Position numbers and translations under genes: made by a program
The notes under the pieces: generated by a model
The model's input: only the letters and a program-made list of their open reading frames with translations
Told to the model about the DNA's origin: nothing
Databases searched by the model: none
Shown here: piece by piece, positions 7,352 to 14,655 of the stretch
Layout: every line of letters begins with the position of its first letter
Position numbering within the stretch: position 1 is the first letter of the stretch
Assembly: GCF_019972115.1 (NCBI RefSeq)
Contig: NZ_BPFJ01000002.1
Location: 310,001 to 374,000, forward strand
Direction: 5' to 3'
Length of the DNA stretch: 64,000 bases
Source of the DNA: Sulfurovum sp. TSL6
GTDB lineage: Bacteria; Campylobacterota; Campylobacteria; Campylobacterales; Sulfurovaceae

Positions 7352-8698
7352 TTACGCGCCTATTCCAAGTATAAGAAACTGCACATACCAGATAGAGACA
7401 GACACAATATAACCTACAAGTACGGTCCAGGCTAATTTTAGATGTGAACCGAATGTATAGATACCGTGAAGTTTACCCATGACACCCACACCGGCAGCAG
7501 AACCAAATGAGATAAGTGAACCACCCACACCGGCTGTAAGTGTGACAAGCATCCACTGTGCATGTGCAGATGCACCCATGTCCGGACTTGATTTAAGTAC
7601 TGCTGACATGACAGGAACGTTATCAACGATAGCAGAAAGGAATCCTACTCCGATATTCACTGTTGTAGCGCCAAATTGGGCATAAAGTGCCGTGAAGTAC
7701 TCTAGGAAACCTAAGAAGTGAAGTCCACCGACCGCAGCTAAAATACCAAAGAAGAAAAGCAGTGTATCATTTTCAATTTTGGCAATGAATGAGAATACAT
7801 TTACTGGAGGGCAAACGATCCCTTCACTATCGTATTGAACCTCTCTACTCATTCTATAGATATAGAGTTTCAGAACAGCCAAACCGAACATCATCCCCCA
7901 CATTGCTGGCAAATGAAGGACTTGGTGAGAGATTACAGCTGAGGCAATAGTCAACGCAAAAAGCCCTATGATCACTTTTCCACCTTTGGAAATATAAACT
8001 TTTTGTTCATCGGCTGCAAATGGTGGTGTTCCGTTTGGTACGAAACGACTTAAAAGGAATGCAGTCACGTACCAGCCCACTATAGACGCAGGGAAAAGAT
8101 AAAGAAAATCAACAAAAGCCCCCTTACCGTCAACCCATACCATCAAAGTAGTGATATCACCAAACGGAGACCAAGCACCACCTGCATTTGCTGCAACAAC
8201 GATATTGATCGCCGAAGGTACAATAAATGCTTTATTCGTTTTATCAATGGTGATCAATACAGTTGAAAGGATCAGTGCTGTTGTCAAGTTATCTGCAACA
8301 GGAGAAATGAAGAAAGCTAAAAGACCTGTGATCCAGAAAAGTTTTTTATAGCTGTACCCTTTAGAAACAAGATTATAACGTAAAGTAGAAAATACATTCC
8401 TATCGATCATCGCTTCAATATATGTCATTGCAACATAAAGGAAGAAGAATATCCCTGCAATCTCATAAATAAGAAGCTCAATTTCATGGTGCAAATGTTT
8501 ACCGTCTAAACCATTGATAGCATAATAGACACCGATCAACATGAAGATCAATGTTCCTGCAAAAAGTGCCGGTTTAGCTTTATTTATATGGTACTTATCT
8601 TCCGCTGCAATAAAGTAATACCCTATGACAAATATGATAAGTGAAGCAATCCCCACCCATGTTGTTGTCAAATCTGTGTGCAGTATTTCTGTTGTCAT
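7352..8698 (-). CDS. nhaD: NhaD-type sodium:proton antiporter
   Basis: 448 aa, nearly all hydrophobic, with about 11-12 membrane segments, in the ion transporter superfamily. It resembles NhaD proteins of marine and halophilic bacteria, with conserved stretches such as SPVADNLTTAL, ANAGGAWSPFGDITT and VDNVPVMSA, the duplicated Asp/Asn-Thr elements of this family. It would exchange internal Na+ (or Li+) for H+ across the inner membrane, as expected for a marine organism. Start: ATG at 8698 with GGAGAGG 6 nt upstream; the frame extends to 8743 without a ribosome site. It lies 50 nt after nadB on the same strand. Confidence 0.9.
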   Translation of the reverse strand: MTTEILHTDLTTTWVGIASLIIFVIGYYFIAAEDKYHINKAKPALFAGTLIFMLIGVYYAINGLDGKHLHHEIELLIYEIAGIFFFLYVAMTYIEAMIDRNVFSTLRYNLVSKGYSYKKLFWITGLLAFFISPVADNLTTALILSTVLITIDKTNKAFIVPSAINIVVAANAGGAWSPFGDITTLMVWVDGKGAFVDFLYLFPASIVGWYVTAFLLSRFVPNGTPPFAADEQKVYISKGGKVIIGLFALTIASAVISHQVLHLPAMWGMMFGLAVLKLYIYRMSREVQYDSEGIVCPPVNVFSFIAKIENDTLLFFFGILAAVGGLHFLGFLEYFTALYAQFGATTVNIGVGFLSAIVDNVPVMSAVLKSSPDMGASAHAQWMLVTLTAGVGGSLISFGSAAGVGVMGKLHGIYTFGSHLKLAWTVLVGYIVSVSIWYVQFLILGIGA

Positions 8699-8748
8699 TA
8701 ATTCCTCTCCTAATACTTTGGTATGCCATATTTCTCTATGCATTTATT

Positions 8749-10200
8749 TTAGATAGATTCTATATAGTGCGAACCCAAAGACTCTTTTCTCGCAAGTGCT
8801 GCATCTACGATGGCAGAAGCAGTATTTAATCTAAGTTTAAGCAGTCTGCCTATCTCTTTATTTTTCATATCATAAATAAGATTTTTCGCTTCATGCAAGC
8901 CTTTTGTTGTCCTGATAATCCCTATATCATCCCACATTACTTGACGCAATTTTTGTTTATAGGTTTTATCGTTTTCTTTGTGCAGAATATTACCGTAATC
9001 TTTCTCAAATATAGGTGTTTGCATCGCTTCATGCTCTTTGGAAAGCAGATGCTCTACGGCACGTTTGGCAAAGACCACTCCTTCAAGCAGTGAATTTGAT
9101 GCAAGACGATTTGCGCCATGTACACCTGTTCTTGCTGCTTCACCTATGACATAAAGACCTTCCATACCGTCTATAGAGCCATTGGTATCGCATTTTATAC
9201 CACCATTAGAGTAGTGAAATGCAGGTGAAATAGCAATCTTATCCTTCGGAAATTTATAACCCAGCGCACCAAAAGTATGCGTGATATTAGGGAAACGATG
9301 TTCAAACCATTGGTCCTCGAACATAGAAAAATCAAGATAGGCTTTTTGTCCCGTTTTTCGTTTATGATTGAAGATACCACGAGCCACAATATCTCGACTT
9401 GCCAATTCTCCCCTCTCATCATAATCAAACAAGAAACGTCTTCCCTCTTCATCCACTACATGTGCACCTTCACCTCTCAGTGCTTCAGTCAGTAACAGTT
9501 TTCTTGCAAAAGGGGTCTCAACAAATACAGTAGGGTGAAACTGCATGAATTCCATATCGGCAAGTTCTATACCTTTTTCAACACAGATACCATGAATATC
9601 GGCACTTACGGTACGTGAGTTGGTATTATATGCATAAAGTGAGCCTATACCTCCAGAAGCGATGATCACATCATCTGCATAGATCGTCGTAGGTTCATAA
9701 TTGACCGTTGCTTTTACCCCAAAACATCTGCCATTTTCTATAAGCAGATCATAAACCAGTGTATTTTTCTGAAGTTGGTGTTTGTTTTGCACCATCATAA
9801 AGTAATGCATGTAACGCCCAGTAGCATCTCCTCCAGCATGGATAATACGCTCTACAGAATGTGCAGCCTCTTTCGTATATGAAAGGTTCCCCGTTGCATC
9901 TGTATCAAACTCCATCCCTCTAGAAATGATATCAGGAGTGGTCTCCAGTGAAGTACGGGAAAGGATCTCCACAGCCTCTTTATTATTATGATACGAACCT
10001 GCGGCCATGGTATCTTCTACATGTATAGGGATATCTGCTTCATTCAATGCTGTTGTCATACCTCCCTGAGCATAAAAGGTATTACATTCCCAAGGGATAT
10101 CTTTGCATACCACTAAGACTTTTTTACTTGCAGGTAACTGCATGGCTGCATAAAGTCCTGCTATCCCTGCACCTATGATCAGCACATCATACTTCTGCAT
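8749..10200 (-). CDS. nadB: L-aspartate oxidase
   Basis: FAD-dependent oxidation of L-aspartate to iminoaspartate, first step of NAD synthesis. The Rossmann motif GAGIAGLYAA is at residues 10-19. The substrate region has the FMQFHPT and TEALRGEGAHVVDEEGRRF segments, a ASRDIVARGI segment, and a NRLASNSLLEGVVF motif near the C-terminus, all typical of NadB/succinate dehydrogenase flavoproteins. The 483-aa length and lack of a longer helical C-terminal domain favour NadB over SdhA/FrdA. GGAAGG lies 6 nt before the ATG and overlaps the end of the small lipoprotein frame upstream. Confidence 0.95.
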   Translation of the reverse strand: MQKYDVLIIGAGIAGLYAAMQLPASKKVLVVCKDIPWECNTFYAQGGMTTALNEADIPIHVEDTMAAGSYHNNKEAVEILSRTSLETTPDIISRGMEFDTDATGNLSYTKEAAHSVERIIHAGGDATGRYMHYFMMVQNKHQLQKNTLVYDLLIENGRCFGVKATVNYEPTTIYADDVIIASGGIGSLYAYNTNSRTVSADIHGICVEKGIELADMEFMQFHPTVFVETPFARKLLLTEALRGEGAHVVDEEGRRFLFDYDERGELASRDIVARGIFNHKRKTGQKAYLDFSMFEDQWFEHRFPNITHTFGALGYKFPKDKIAISPAFHYSNGGIKCDTNGSIDGMEGLYVIGEAARTGVHGANRLASNSLLEGVVFAKRAVEHLLSKEHEAMQTPIFEKDYGNILHKENDKTYKQKLRQVMWDDIGIIRTTKGLHEAKNLIYDMKNKEIGRLLKLRLNTASAIVDAALARKESLGSHYIESI

Positions 10201-10202
10201 CT

Positions 10203-10349
10203 TTAACCTTCCGTCTTCATACTTGTATTGTTCTCTACAGTTTCTTCTACATAGACCGGATTGGTTTTATATCCACACCCTGTCAAGATGATACAGCAAA
10301 GTGATGTTATAATCGCTTTATGAAAAAAGCCAATATGATTTTGTCTCAT
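10203..10349 (-). CDS. Small lipoprotein (48 aa), LptM-like lipobox
   Basis: A short minus-strand frame starting ATG at 10349 and ending TAA at 10203-10205, two bases before nadB. The product has a basic N-terminus, a hydrophobic stretch (IITSLCCIIL) and a lipobox LTGC followed by GYKTNPVYVEE, a pattern like the small LptM-type lipoproteins (L-x-x-C-G-x-K-x-P) next to many housekeeping genes. The TGC cysteine (residue 26) would be lipidated, leaving a 22-residue tail. Its 5' end overlaps the start of the opposing 10320 gene by 30 nt. A weak ribosome site (GAAG) precedes the ATG. The frame is short, but the lipobox and fit against nadB make it likely real. Function is inferred only from the motif. 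Confidence 0.6.
   Translation of the reverse strand: MRQNHIGFFHKAIITSLCCIILTGCGYKTNPVYVEETVENNTSMKTEG
10308..10313 (+). promoter_or_regulatory. -10 box TATAAT placed 6 nt before the 10320 start
   Basis: Consensus TATAAT, then 6 nt, then ATG with no ribosome site. A leaderless transcript is predicted. The box lies inside the opposing small lipoprotein frame. Confidence 0.6.
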
Positions 10350-10763
10350 TTATCTTCACAGCCTCAGTTTAAATCATTAAAACGGCAGGAGTGTTATCAA
10401 AAGTATATCGATCTTCTGAGTCCCAAATGGCAAAAAGCTGTTGCCTTTGTATACATCAAAGACAATACACTCTTCATAGCAGTGACGCACCCTGGTTTTA
10501 AAATGGAGCTTAATTATAATAGAGATTTATTAAAAAGCCTATTAACTCAGCTTAACAGACACGATGAAGGGTGTCAGATGATGCAGGCTGAAAAGGTTGT
10601 CGTCTTCCATAGCAAGTATTATGCTATGCCTCAGGAAAAAGCGACTTATGTCAGTGTCCCTCATTATCATGAACGTGCCAAGGGAAATTTTGAAACACCT
10701 TCAGATAAAGAACTCAAAGAAAAGTTTGAACGTATTAAAGCCATAGTTACATGCAGTCAATAA
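10320..10763 (+). CDS. DUF721 (DciA-like) family protein
   Basis: 147 aa. The N-terminal ~90 residues have the pattern of the DUF721 fold: a helix, then W-Q-K-A-V-A-F-V-Y-I-K-D-N-T-L-F-I-A-V and L-N-Y-N-R-D-L-L-K-S-L-L, i.e. strands carrying 'dgtLtv.v.s' followed by a helix with L-x-x-x-L-L. DciA proteins with this domain load the replicative helicase in many bacteria; whether this protein does so is unknown. The C-terminal tail is charged. It overlaps uvrC by 13 nt, so the two genes are co-transcribed. Its start codon lies 6 nt after a TATAAT box and it appears to be translated without a leader. Confidence 0.5.
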   Translation: MKKANMILSHLSSQPQFKSLKRQECYQKYIDLLSPKWQKAVAFVYIKDNTLFIAVTHPGFKMELNYNRDLLKSLLTQLNRHDEGCQMMQAEKVVVFHSKYYAMPQEKATYVSVPHYHERAKGNFETPSDKELKEKFERIKAIVTCSQ

Positions 10764-12541
10764 TTCAAGATCTCCCCTCATGTGCAGGTGTTTACCAGTA
10801 TTTTGACACAAGCGGCAAGCTGCTGTATGTGGGGAAAGCTAAAAATCTTAGAAACAGAGTCAAGAGTTACTGGCGTTTTTCTCCTGAATTTAGACCAAAC
10901 CCTGCTCAAAGTTCTCGCATCATCAAAATGCTCTATGAAGCCAGTAGACTTGAGTACATTGTTGTAGAAACAGAAGAAGATGCCCTCATCCTCGAAAACT
11001 CGCTGATCAAGCAACTCAAACCCAAGTACAACATTTTACTTCGTGATGATAAAACCTACCCCTACATTTATATCGATGAATCTGCTGAATATCCCAGATT
11101 TGAGATTACCCGAAAAGTCATCAAAGGAAAAAGCATTACCTACTATGGGCCTTTTCCTACTGGTGGGAAAGCCTTACTTGACGCTCTTTATGAAGTCTAT
11201 CCTCTTGTACAAAAAAAGTCTTGTTTAAAAGAGGGGAAAGCCTGCCTCTTCTACCAGATCAAAAAGTGTCTGGCACCTTGTGAAGGGAAAGTATCACCTG
11301 AAGCGTATGGAGAGATCGTCACACAAGCCAAAACATCCATTGTCAAACGTAAAGATCTTATCTCTACCCTTGAAGAAAAGATGACAAACCTTGCGATGCA
11401 AGAACGTTATGAAGAAGCAGCGGCTATGCGCGACAGTATCAATGCCATCTCTTCACTCACAATCTCATCAAACATCGACTTGGCCAATGCCATGGATCTC
11501 GATATCTTTGCCATACTCAATGGCGATGAAAGAGGTGTGATCGTCAAACTCTTTATGCGGGGAGGAAAGATCATCTCTTCTGCATACTCTTACTTCAGGC
11601 ATACCCATATTTTTGACGAGAATGAAGCCTATAAGCAGGCTTTATTGGAATTTTATACCATTGACACCCCTCATAGTTGCAAACAGATTCTTACTGCCCA
11701 TACTTTTGAAGACTCGGAACAGGTGGCGCATAGCCTTTCTGCCCGGTTTGACAAAAAAATAGAGATCCTTACCCCGAAACGTGGGCCCAAAGCCAAACTC
11801 ATCTCTTTGGCTCTGCAAAACTGTGAAGAGTTATTGCGTAAAACACAGAGTGATACGCTCATGGAACAAAAAATAGCAGATCTCTTTGACCTTTCTGTCA
11901 TCCCTTACCGCATAGAAACGTTCGATAACTCTCATCTTATGGGTGCAGCGACCGTAGGAGGTATGGTCGTTTGGGATGAAAACAAATGGGCTAAATCCGC
12001 ATACCGACGATACACGCTACACGAACGCGATGAGTATGGACAGATGAAAGAGATGCTCTCTAGACGGATAGAAAACTTTAAAGAACAGCCTGCTCCGGAC
12101 CTTTGGATACTTGATGGAGGACAAGCCAATCTCAATCTTGCGAAAACCCTTCTAAAAGAAGCCCATGTCAATCTTGATGTCATAGCCATAGCCAAAGAGA
12201 AACTCGACGCCAAAGCACATCGTGCGAAAGGTGCAGCCAAAGATATCCTCTATACCTCCCAGGGAGTTCTTGAACTCAAAGCAAATGACAAACGTCTACA
12301 CTGGATACAGCGCCAAAGGGACGAAGCACATCGTTATGCCATCACTTACCATCAAAACAAAAAACGTAAAGAAGATACGCAAATTTCGCTTCTCAATAAA
12401 AAAGGCATAGGCAAAGCAACGGTCAAAAAGTTGATCGATTATTTTGGCACATTTGAAGCCATAGAGAGCGCATCTTACGAAGAAATAGAAAAAGTTACGA
12501 ATAAGAAAATCTCTAACATTATTAAAAATAATAATCCCTAA
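10751..12541 (+). CDS. uvrC: Excinuclease ABC subunit C
   Basis: Makes the dual incisions in nucleotide excision repair with UvrA and UvrB. The N-terminal GIY-YIG nuclease domain (residues 1-90) has the GVYQYF and LLYVGKAKNLRNRV elements. A CLFYQIKKCLAPC cysteine pair is near 160-175, a UVR helical motif near 205-235, and the RNase H-like endonuclease domain near 380-530 with IETFDNSHLMG and LWILDGGQANLN (catalytic aspartates). A C-terminal helix-hairpin-helix pair has GIGKATVKKLIDYFG. 596 aa is typical. It overlaps the preceding gene; no clear ribosome site is seen, consistent with coupled translation. Confidence 0.97.
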   Translation: MQSIIQDLPSCAGVYQYFDTSGKLLYVGKAKNLRNRVKSYWRFSPEFRPNPAQSSRIIKMLYEASRLEYIVVETEEDALILENSLIKQLKPKYNILLRDDKTYPYIYIDESAEYPRFEITRKVIKGKSITYYGPFPTGGKALLDALYEVYPLVQKKSCLKEGKACLFYQIKKCLAPCEGKVSPEAYGEIVTQAKTSIVKRKDLISTLEEKMTNLAMQERYEEAAAMRDSINAISSLTISSNIDLANAMDLDIFAILNGDERGVIVKLFMRGGKIISSAYSYFRHTHIFDENEAYKQALLEFYTIDTPHSCKQILTAHTFEDSEQVAHSLSARFDKKIEILTPKRGPKAKLISLALQNCEELLRKTQSDTLMEQKIADLFDLSVIPYRIETFDNSHLMGAATVGGMVVWDENKWAKSAYRRYTLHERDEYGQMKEMLSRRIENFKEQPAPDLWILDGGQANLNLAKTLLKEAHVNLDVIAIAKEKLDAKAHRAKGAAKDILYTSQGVLELKANDKRLHWIQRQRDEAHRYAITYHQNKKRKEDTQISLLNKKGIGKATVKKLIDYFGTFEAIESASYEEIEKVTNKKISNIIKNNNP

Positions 12542-12691
12542 TCATACATAATTTAATATTTTTTACTAAAAAGCCTCTTAATTCAATCGATTTTTAGTTT
12601 AATTGTTATAGAGTTTTATGAACTGTGTTATAAATTGAATAATACTAGGCATGTATATTCTAGTGCATCTTATGTTATAAATAACGCTAAG

Positions 12692-12766
12692 TTAAAAAGC
12701 TAAACTCATTGTGAAGTGGGGACAGAAAGCCATGGGTCTCATGAAGATTGCCAGGCTGCGAACAAT
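12692..12766 (+). promoter_or_regulatory. Probable cyclic-di-GMP-I (GEMM) riboswitch
   Basis: The plus strand has, in order: a GCTAAAC segment; a 6-bp stem CTCATT/AGTGGG (12705-12720, with G-U pairs) closed by GTGA, a GNRA tetraloop; the junction GGACAGAAAGCC; a GGGTCT segment; and GATTGCCAGGCTGCG. This matches the c-di-GMP-I aptamer layout (G-C-A-A-A-C, stem with GNRA loop, GGGACGCAAAGCC, then AGCCxGGxUxCCG) closely, in sequence and spacing. It ends about 75 nt before the ATG of the PAS gene, and the ribosome site AAGGGGGG is at about 12821-12829. No clear terminator hairpin with a U-tract follows, so control may be at translation or through an unseen fold. Direction of control is unknown. 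Confidence 0.75.
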
Positions 12767-12839
12767 AAACTTGATGACTGTAAGTTTATTGGAACTACAC
12801 TTCTTACGCGACACATTACAAAAGGGGGGAAACAATACA

Positions 12840-13253
12840 ATGAATAAACCTGATCCAATTGATGAAGAGTATATCTTTGAAAAAGGCTTGATCGTTAGTT
12901 CTACAGATATTAAAGGCATCATTACATACGCCAACAGAAAATTTTGTGAAATATCTGGATATACCAAAGAGGAACTCATAGGCAAGAATCACAATATCGT
13001 CAGACATCCAGATATGCCAAAAGCAGCATTTCAAGAACTTTGGGACACGATACAAGGGGGAAAAGAGTGGACTGGTATCGTGAAAAACTTGAGAAAAGAT
13101 GGCAGATATTATTGGGTTTATTCACATATTTCACCTATAGTCGTGGATGGAGAGACCACAGGTTATACTGCAGCCAGAAGACCAGCATCTGAAACGGAAG
13201 TAACAGAGACCATTCCTATTTACAGGGATTTGCTAGAAAAAGAAAGTAACTAA
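12840..13253 (+). CDS. Aer/CetB-like PAS-domain redox or energy sensor
   Basis: 137 aa, a single PAS domain (about residues 15-120) with little else. The segments ITYANRKFCEISGYTKEEL and NIVRHPDMPKAAFQELWDTI are characteristic of the FAD-binding PAS of the aerotaxis receptor Aer and Campylobacter CetB, which sense redox state. It has no output domain of its own, so it probably acts by binding a partner such as the kinase encoded two genes downstream. Start: ATG at 12840 with AAGGGGGG upstream; an open extension to 12711 runs through the riboswitch and is not coding. It is the first gene of the riboswitch-led operon. Confidence 0.85.
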   Translation: MNKPDPIDEEYIFEKGLIVSSTDIKGIITYANRKFCEISGYTKEELIGKNHNIVRHPDMPKAAFQELWDTIQGGKEWTGIVKNLRKDGRYYWVYSHISPIVVDGETTGYTAARRPASETEVTETIPIYRDLLEKESN

Positions 13254-13271
13254 AGAGGAGTTGTTAACAAA

Positions 13272-14642
13272 ATGTACTATATACTAAACGAAACAAATCA
13301 AATTATCGCTGCGGATAAGAGTCTATTAGAATTGTGTGGACTGTCCCACATAGACGAATTATCATTAAAAATTGCATTAGACGATACAAAGTTTGATTTA
13401 TCTGAAACAAATATCACGATCACTACAGATCATAATGATAAAATGTTTCCTATATCTAAAACTCCCCTTTCAAGTATGCTTGGTAATATCACATTAGTTG
13501 AGATACAAGCAGAGCAAGAAAAAGCAGAAGAAGATGATCTATCTGTATTAACACTTGATGATACCGTAGAAAGTATCGCTCCCCTTGAGACAGAGGATAT
13601 AAGTGAAGAAATAGAGATTGCTATAGATGACAACGAGCTGTTTGATCTTGTCACAGAAGAGGAAACAGAGGATAGCGTTGAGACGGTGGAAGAACCACTC
13701 GATACAATCACTGAAGATACAGAGATCCTTGATTTAGGATTATCAGATAAAGAAGATGAAATAGCTATTGACAGAGCAGAAGAGTCACTCGATGTTTCTA
13801 CTGAAGATACAGAGATCCTTGACTTGGGGTTATCAGATAAAGAAGAGGAAGTGGCTATTGATACTGCTGAGATTCTTATAGACATAGATAAAGTTTCTCA
13901 ACAGATCGGTGTTTCTCATGAAGACTACGATACATTCCTTAAAGAATATATTGATACAGCACTGGGACTAGAACAGGATCTAATCAGCGAAGACAGTGCG
14001 AAACGTTCCGATGCTGTTGCAACACTTTCCCATCTTGGTGAGGTATTACAACTCCCGTTTATTGGTGATATCATAGCAAAAATAGATACTGCATCTGTAA
14101 ATGATAGAAAAGAAACTGTAGCATCTTTTTACGCGGCACTCACAAGAATCACTACAGCACCAACTGTTCAAGCAGAACCTGAAATGGAACTCTTTAATAC
14201 CCAAGAAGAGGCTAAAATTGATCTTTTAGGTGTAGAGGAAGAAGAAATTGAACCAGAAGTGACAGTCAGTGAAAAGGGCTTCGGTACTATTTCTCTGGAA
14301 GGTATCAAACCTATTCACTTTGACTTTCAACTTGAAGAAGCAGCAAATGATCTCTCTTTACCTGTAGAACTTATTGAAGAATTTGTACATGATTTTATTG
14401 AACAATGTCATATTGAGACTGAAAAGATGTTAAAAGCCTATGAAGAGGGTGATCTGGATGCCATTCAGAAAATAGGACATCTCCTTAAAGGAGCCGCAAG
14501 TAACCTTCGTATCAATCCATTGGCGGATACGCTCTATAAGATACAGTTTTGTGAAGACAGCAGTAATTTAGAAGCTTTAATCAAAGACTATTGGGGACAC
14601 TTTTTGTCTTTCGAAATTCAAATAAATGCGCTAGCAAAATAA
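13272..14642 (+). CDS. HPt-domain signalling protein with an acidic repeat linker
   Basis: 456 aa, very acidic. Residues 1-60 look like a partial PAS-like fold. Residues ~75-205 are an Asp/Glu/Ser/Thr-rich linker containing two tandem 30-residue repeats (TEDTEILDLGLSDKE core). Residues ~205-290 form a helical region with SHLGEVLQLPFIGD that resembles an HPt helix, and residues ~355-456 are a clearer HPt domain with GHLLKGAASNLRI holding the likely phospho-accepting histidine. HPt proteins carry phosphate between a hybrid kinase and a response regulator, exactly the genes that follow. A GAGGAG site precedes the ATG. The upper HPt-like region may be degenerate. The linker is unlikely to fold. 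Confidence 0.75.
   Translation: MYYILNETNQIIAADKSLLELCGLSHIDELSLKIALDDTKFDLSETNITITTDHNDKMFPISKTPLSSMLGNITLVEIQAEQEKAEEDDLSVLTLDDTVESIAPLETEDISEEIEIAIDDNELFDLVTEEETEDSVETVEEPLDTITEDTEILDLGLSDKEDEIAIDRAEESLDVSTEDTEILDLGLSDKEEEVAIDTAEILIDIDKVSQQIGVSHEDYDTFLKEYIDTALGLEQDLISEDSAKRSDAVATLSHLGEVLQLPFIGDIIAKIDTASVNDRKETVASFYAALTRITTAPTVQAEPEMELFNTQEEAKIDLLGVEEEEIEPEVTVSEKGFGTISLEGIKPIHFDFQLEEAANDLSLPVELIEEFVHDFIEQCHIETEKMLKAYEEGDLDAIQKIGHLLKGAASNLRINPLADTLYKIQFCEDSSNLEALIKDYWGHFLSFEIQINALAK
13686..13865 (+). repeat. 90-bp tandem duplication within the HPt gene
   Basis: Two in-frame 90-nt units (13686-13775 and 13776-13865) share long near-identical stretches beginning ACTGAAGATACAGAGATCCT. They encode 30 residues each of acidic linker. 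A partial third start follows at 13866. The high identity indicates a recent duplication. Confidence 0.85.
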
Positions 14643-14655
14643 AAGGAAATAAACT

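Noticed and set aside
12711-12839. In-frame extension of the PAS gene through the upstream region
   Set aside because: This stretch holds the riboswitch-like motifs and the ribosome site AAGGGGGG is next to the ATG at 12840.
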